From Clarkia xantiana subsp. parviflora (lineage: Eukaryota; Streptophyta; Magnoliopsida; Myrtales; Onagraceae): a stretch of 64,000 nucleotides of DNA. The notes below the pieces were generated by a model. That model was given only the letters and a program-made list of their open reading frames with translations. It was not told where the DNA came from and did not search any database. Of this stretch, positions 59,040 through 64,000 are shown in pieces. Within the stretch, counting starts at the first letter, position 1, and each line of letters begins with the position of its first letter. A program made the translations under genes and the position numbers. The stretch spans positions 26,562,761 to 26,626,760 of the forward strand of contig JAPTYO010000008.1 in NCBI GenBank assembly GCA_036873135.1, written 5' to 3'.

Positions 59040-60440
59040 GACTTGAGGATACCCAATAACAACAACGGCTATGTACGAGCAATTTCACGACAACAAAATC
59101 GAGCATTTTCACTCGGGCAAAAAACCATCTCCCGAGCAAAAGACAATTATACCCCTCAACAACACCCGACATACAAATAATTCCGCGACATCAAAGTCAA
59201 ACAAGGAAAATCCAACGGGCAAAAATCAATTCCGAGCAAACGACTATCTACTCAATATGACCGTCACAACTCAAACATTCGGGAAATCATCACCAATCAA
59301 GCATAGGCATTTCAAAAATGGGCATTTAATATGTCCACGAAGCGAAAAAAAAATGTTCGAACCTTGGGAAATCCCGAGCCGATTCGAAGGCCCGATTCAA
59401 AATCGAGACTTTCTCGTAATCGGAGTTGGCCCGTCGTCACCGGCGTGGAGCTGCCGCCGCCGTCTCTGGTCCCAGCCAATGAGGTCGCCCCGCTGCGCCG
59501 TCCTCGTCCCCAGCAGTCGCCGGAGAGACCTTCGCGCCGTTGGCCGGAGGAATCCCTTCGCCTCGCTGCTGCCGGAGCTCCTGGCGCCGGAGGAGCTCCC
59601 TCTTCGTCACGCCTGGCTGCTCGCTGCGCCTCCGCAGTCCCACGCCAGGGTCCTGTCGCGCCCGAGCTACTCCCTCGCCGCGCCTGGTTGCCCGCTGCTG
59701 CTGGTCCCCTCTTCGATGAGCTGCCGTGCCGGAGCTCTTCCTTTCCCTCGCCGGAATTTTGGTCAGCCACACCCCTAATTTTTAGGGCTTGGAACTTTTC
59801 TTGGTCCCCAAGAATGTGATATGAAGAGAAGAAAGATGAGGGTGGCTACAAATGAGGTAATCTTCTTCCTTTACCTTATAATTAAAGTGTGTAGGGTTTT
59901 TTAAGGAGACACAATCATCATCATCCATTTAAATTAAAGGAGATCCAAGGGTTAGATAGAAAACTATCCTCTTTACCCCATTTTTAACTATGGTTAGACA
60001 TATTTTTATTCAAGTTAACACTCCATAGGCATATACCTCAATTTCCCATACTTATAAATTTTTTGGACCCGGTCTAAATATTTTTTCACAAACAGGATCC
60101 ACCCCATATGATCACGTATCGATACAATGACATGAAATTAAATTGCATCAGTTCATATTCACGATCATGTTGCATCTTCGTATATGTACATATTTTTTAA
60201 AATTGCATAAGGGAAAAGATTGGATTTCTATACATCCATATTTTTCGGGCACGTTTCTAAACACGTCCCCTTTTGCTCTAACGTTTACTCTTCCTCTATT
60301 TTGAGAAATGGAGGATAAGGCCCGAGAAAGGCGCCTGCCGACACGCAAAGGATTCGTCAAGAGGTAATAACACGGTTCCAAATTGTGCGTATCATCCCAT
60401 CGTAAAATAGAGTCAATCAAGGGTTAAGCCATTGGTTGAC
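59040..60440. other. Interior of element D between antisense gene and 3' LTR
   Basis: 59040-59330 has repeated GAGCAA / CCGAGCAAA motifs. 59400-59770 is strongly GC-rich with CCGGAG and GCCG motifs in long overlapping frames on both strands; these look compositional rather than coding. The comparable CG-rich block in element C (27300-27530) sits in the same relative place. No gag or pol. Confidence 0.4.
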
Positions 60441-60451
60441 TGGGGGGCACG
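60440..60451 (+). other. Polypurine tract of element D
   Basis: CTGGGGGGCACG directly before the LTR start TGATGG, showing that this is a 3' LTR. Confidence 0.65.
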
Positions 60452-61167
60452 TGATGGATATACGCCAAATTTGAACCCGTCTCCCTTCGGATGGTCTTAT
60501 TTTGACCGCCCCGGTTTCGATTGTAAATCGAAACTTTAACCCGAACACTACACCAATAGCACGAACGGCCCAGACGGACCAAAGTACTCGTCCGGGCCCA
60601 TCCAATAATCTCACCTAGGTGAGACCGGGTGGCCTCACCCGATCCCTCACCTAGGAGAGATCGGGTGGGCCAACCCGATCCCAAGCCTTGGGAGTCGGAT
60701 TCCTCGTCCGACTCCCAGGGCCCCGACGTCTTTTTTTACCCGACACAGACTTAAACTTTTCCACTCACCTCTCCGTGATATTAAGGGCTTAATCTTGTCA
60801 TTATGTGTTAATTAAGTGCGTTTAAGGATTAACGGTGCATTAAGCCACCTTAATGACACCGTTGCCTATATATACTCCATAAATTCCATTCATTCAAACA
60901 AGTTTACATCTTTGCACGTTTAGCTCTGTCTTATCTCTAGGATTTTATCTCTCCAGAGAACTCAGACTTACTTAAGCATCAGAGAGGGTTCACCGAGCAC
61001 CACCCCCCCTCCCTCTCCGTGTTCGGTACTGCCCTTTGTGCAGGTCGACAGGAAGCGAAAGAACGGATCAGACAGACAAGCTAGACGGATCAAGAAAGAG
61101 AGCGAATAACCCGTAAGAAGTGCCACTTGGGTCAGAAAATCACCAACCCGAGGGACACGTCTTAACA
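60452..61167 (+). mobile_element. 3' LTR of element D
   Basis: Starts TGATGGATATACGCCAAATT and ends about CGTCTTAACA. TATATATACTCC near 60866 is the probable TATA and the core ACTTAAGCATCAGAGAGGG is at 60968-60988. It aligns over most of its length with 2949-2269 (minus). No primer-binding site follows. Confidence 0.82.
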
Positions 61168-61389
61168 CACCTCACCACTTGCAGTAGCTCCGGCGAAAAA
61201 TACGAAACATAGAAGAACGACAACCACCAACTTCTCCGTCTAGGCTGCGGCGGCTTTGACAACTGGAAACATCGGATTCCAAGAACCGGAGCAGCATCAA
61301 TCAAGGCTGTAGGGTTGCTGATTTTCATTTAGTGATGTTGAAATTAGGATTTTAGGTATGATTTTTTGCTTTTTCGGGAACTTTCAAGA

Positions 61390-61578
61390 ATGGCGACGGA
61401 GAAGTTGCTGAACCGGTGGACTGGTGAACCTCTCGGTCCGCTCAGAACCGGCCGGTTTGTTAAAAAGCCGACTTTCGAACCGCTTTTGATTCCTTATCAG
61501 TCTTTTGAGAGAATCGGACCGATCAAGGCATCGGTTCCATGTCCAATCCGGTCGAACCGTCGGCCGGTCCGGTTCTGA
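61390..61578 (+). other. Unidentified small open frame
   Basis: An ATG after CTTTCAAGA opens 62 codons: MATEKLLNRWTGEPLGPLRT, then FVKKPTFEPLLIPYQSFERI. It is not recognised. The nearby ACCGGTCCGGTT-type composition may make it a chance frame, although the start context and following frame look gene-like. The region 61168-61389 gives no further help. Confidence 0.2.
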
Positions 61579-61739
61579 TAACACCGTACATGCATTACAT
61601 GTGTGGTCATGGTATATATTCCTTTATAGGCCAATTAAATGCTGAATAAAATTGAACAAATTTAATCATTATTTTAGTATATGTTAAACAAATGTGAAAA
61701 CAAAAATGTTGAATACACAACTATCAAGGGTGTAGATAT

Positions 61740-61934
61740 TTATTAGTGCTGATGTAAGCAGTGACCTCACAATTAGTTCGTTAACTTAGTTAGCAACTAC
61801 TATAGTTAGTAGAAGTCTTTTTTTTTTGTGAAAATAGTTAGTAGAAGTCAATAGTTTGTATACTAAGCAAATTAGTCAATGAATCAATTTCACCATTCTC
61901 TCGACCCACACAATGTTTGTTATGGTATTAGAGT
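61740..61934 (+). mobile_element. Copia-like LTR end and primer-binding site fragment
   Basis: TGGTATTAGAGT at 61923-61934 is one base off the initiator-Met primer-binding site TGGTATCAGAGC common in copia elements. It follows CACACAATGTTTGTTA. The LTR 5' border is uncertain, perhaps near 61740. No coding part remains. Confidence 0.45.
61802..61849 (-). mobile_element. Micro-retroposon footprint (16 bp) with 16-bp target duplication
   Basis: ATAGTTAGTAGAAGTC occurs at 61802-61817 and 61834-61849. Between them is T10 then GTGAAA; on the minus strand TTTCAC followed by A10. It resembles the one at 13041 (TTTTCACC then A11), suggesting one source family. Confidence 0.7.
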
Positions 61935-62154
61935 CTAAAAACATTTTTTGGCGCTCTTGTTGACTATGTCATTGAACTCTAGCATTCTTCATTAGGTTTT
62001 CTTCACAGTCTTCCTCTTTTCTAGAATTTTTTGTGTTGAAGTGGCTGTGAAAGCCTGGTTTACAGGGCAGTACCTCCTTCAACATTCAATTGAATCACGT
62101 GGTTCATAATTTGTGAGTTCACGTTATGATTTGTTCGAATTTTTTAGTTTAGCG

Positions 62155-62397
62155 AATTCGATTTCCTAATTTCTTATGAGGGGGGGGTGGGCTTCCGGAC
62201 GAGGGGGGCTTGTCCATCTCTCTAGAAGCTCTCACTGACTTAAGCTTCAGAGTGGGCTTACCGGGACCCCCGGTTCCCTTTGCAGGTAAGCGAGGAAAGG
62301 AGAAGGGAATCCGAGAAGAAAAGAGCCCAAGAAGTGGAAATACGGGAAGAAGAATCCCATTAAGGAGAAGCCCACAGAGAAGACTCGTGTGCAAACA
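62155..62397 (+). mobile_element. 5'-truncated LTR of gypsy element E
   Basis: The core GACTTAAGCTTCAGAGTGGG (62237-62256), CCGGGACCCCCGGTTCCCTT, TGCAGG and the end GTGCAAACA at 62397, followed by a primer-binding site, identify the R/U5 end of an LTR. The U3 part with TATA box is not present; upstream of about 62155 the sequence is unlike any LTR here. Confidence 0.65.
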
Positions 62398-62398
62398 C

Positions 62399-62415
62399 TG
62401 GCGCCGTCTGCGGAT
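62399..62415 (+). other. Primer-binding site of element E
   Basis: TGGCGCCGTCTGCGGAT, one base after the LTR end; nearly the same as in element A. Confidence 0.75.
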
Positions 62416-62451
62416 TCGAGCAAGAAGCACGTAGCCTACTACCTAAGATTG

Positions 62452-64000
62452 ATGGCAACAAACAATAAGCAAACAGGGTAAAACAGGGGCAGTAGTAGTC
62501 AAGCACCAATGATGGGTCTTCAAGAATCAAACACAGGGGAGCAAAAGAAGAGGATGGAAGACCAACTACCACCTAAAGAATATCAACTGCCCCTGAGTAG
62601 CACCCCATCAAGCTCTACAACACCACAGTAGGGGGTAAGCCAAGAACTACCCCCACCACCCCCAAGGACAAAAAAGTGGACAGTTTGAGCAACGATAAAT
62701 ACAATTCATGGAGGCCTAGCCTCAGGAGGAGAAACAGACTATGCAAGAGAGGTGTATGCAACACAATCATGGGAAAAACAAAGGGCATTGGAAAGGACAT
62801 AAAAAACACGAGCCTTCTTAACAACGAGGCACTTGTAGTGACCATCGGCATCAAGGATTACCAAGTAAAGAGGATCTTGGTGAATGAAGGAATTTCGAAA
62901 AATATCCTGGCATTTGATACAATGATAAAGCTTGGGATGAAGAAAAGAGACCTGAAACAAACTTCCAAGTAGCAGCGTCATATCCAATGGGAACAATCAC
63001 TTTGCCGGTGACATTGGAGGATGGGGAAACAAACCTTACCTTCGACACTAGCTTTGTCATAGTGGAAAAATTGCCCGGTTACAATGGAATGCTAGGACGT
63101 ACCTCAATAAACAAATATGGCATGATTTCGTCTACAACATTTCAGGTACTCAAATTCCGAAGAGGAAAAGGAGTAGGCGAGGTTAAAGGAGACCAATGGG
63201 TCGCACAGATATGCTTGAATGACATATGGAAGGAGGAATCCAACAAGCTCCCGCCAGATGTGTTTCTCATTGACACAGGCCCAATGGAGGAATATGGAAG
63301 ACCAGTTCATGCGGAAGACATAAAGGAAGTTTTAATAGAATAGCCAGACAGAAAAATACGGTTGGGACAACACTCTCCAAAAAGCATAAAAAAGACGATC
63401 ACTAGGGGAACCCAAGAAGATCGCAATCCGAGAGGAGGTTGGCAAACTACTAGACGCTGAGTTCATACAAGAAATAAGATTCCAAACATGGGTAGCAAAC
63501 CCAGTATTGGTGAGAAAGAACAATAGAAGATGGAAAATGTGCATTGACTACCGCGACTTGAACAACGCATGTCTGAAAGATGCATACCCGCTTCCACGAA
63601 TAGACCAGCTAGTAGACTCCACAGCAGGACATGAAATAATAAGCCTAATGGACGCATACTCAGGGTACAACCAAATCAAGATGTGCCCGGAAGATGCACC
63701 ACACACGATTTTTTACGCGGATAGTGAGGTCTATCACTACAAAGTGATGCCTTTCGGATTAATAAATGCATGAGCAACGTACCAAAGGATGGTCAACAAG
63801 CTATTTGGGGATGTGATTGGGAAAATGATGGAGGCATACATTGACGACATGATCGTCAAATCCAAAGTATAAGCAAGCTATGAGGCTGACTTGCGAAAGG
63901 TATTTGAGAGGATGCGCATCCATAAAGTACGATTAAACCCATAAAAATGCGTGTTTGGAGTGCAATCAGGAAAATTCACCGGCTTCATGGTAAGCCAAAG
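62452..64000 (+). pseudogene. gag-pol of gypsy element E, gag mostly deleted, many stops
   Basis: The ATG at 62452 opens MATNNKQTG and a Ser/Pro-rich gag-like N-terminus with several stops. About 250 bp later, TIHGGLASGGETDYAREVYA (62703-62762) is the start of the protease region, equivalent to IHGGYGAGGESTNAREAY in element A. The protease reads VTIGIKDYQVKRILVNEGIS (62837-62900): the catalytic D-S-G is N-E-G. The frame breaks at 62970, resumes at 62987 (MGTITLPVTLEDG, YNGMLGRTSINKYGM) to 63343, then RT at 63507-63773 (WKMCIDYRDLN, MDAYSGYNQIKM, MPFGLINA), a stop, AYIDDMIVKSK near 63834-63866, further stops, and FGVQSGKFTGFMVS at the edge. Non-functional. Confidence 0.9.

Noticed and set aside
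59071..59819. Frames of 235, 162, 152 and 111 aa on both strands
   Set aside because: All overlap one GC-rich block inside element D; no domain, no splice logic and no conserved motif supports any of them.

Overview
This window is plant nuclear DNA, most likely from a eudicot. It is AT-rich with many introns, carries three recognisable intron-bearing plant genes, and is otherwise filled with layered transposable elements. The species cannot be named from the sequence.

Host genes. (1) A secretory phospholipase A2 of the plant PLA2-beta type on the minus strand (11702-12890, four coding exons, 139 aa, signal peptide, C-terminal KFEL). (2) Mitochondrial ATP synthase subunit g on the minus strand (19974-21338, two coding exons, 122 aa), with a probable 5'UTR exon and site II / telo-box motifs upstream. 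(3) A 1-aminocyclopropane-1-carboxylate synthase with a short, type III-like tail on the minus strand (41735-43440, four exons, 438 aa). These three are unrelated housekeeping or hormone genes and form no pathway.

Retrotransposons, left to right. 1-2949 is the 5' part of a minus-strand Ty3/gypsy element (LTR, primer-binding site, protease-RT-RNase H with one in-frame stop, gag missing). It abuts a second element (2950-4673) that keeps an LTR and a gene antisense to it. 26001-32917 is a roughly 6.9 kb element with a complete 3' LTR, a remnant of the 5' LTR and primer-binding site, no gag or pol, a spliced gene antisense to the LTR, and two arrays of tandem repeats. 58298-61167 holds a third antisense gene beside a 3' LTR. 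62155-64000 is another gag-deleted pol with many breaks. A truncated LTR sits inside a LINE RNase H remnant at 49260-50740, and a perfect solo LTR with ATTGT target duplications lies at 51561-52959.

DNA transposons. A defective 6.9 kb CACTA element (34455-41321, target duplication CCA) carries a spliced Transposase_24-like gene and a DUF4216-like remnant, and has a complete Helitron nested inside it (39282-40953). Two further small Helitrons with both ends visible lie at 25057-25821 and 33817-34127. Several terminal-inverted-repeat elements are present. One holds a plastid atpE fragment and three 360-bp tandem units (14247-16564). Another holds gene fragments including a P-loop motif (22860-23890).

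Most noteworthy. The same antisense gene family recurs in three LTR elements, one of which has nothing else left to encode. A set of tiny poly(A) insertions (15-27 bp) with 11-17 bp target duplications looks like extreme 5'-truncated LINE footprints; one of them duplicates a TATA-like box upstream of the phospholipase gene. A LINE remnant carries an LTR plus about 100 bp of filler copied from 4.4 kb away, bounded by a 19-bp repeat.
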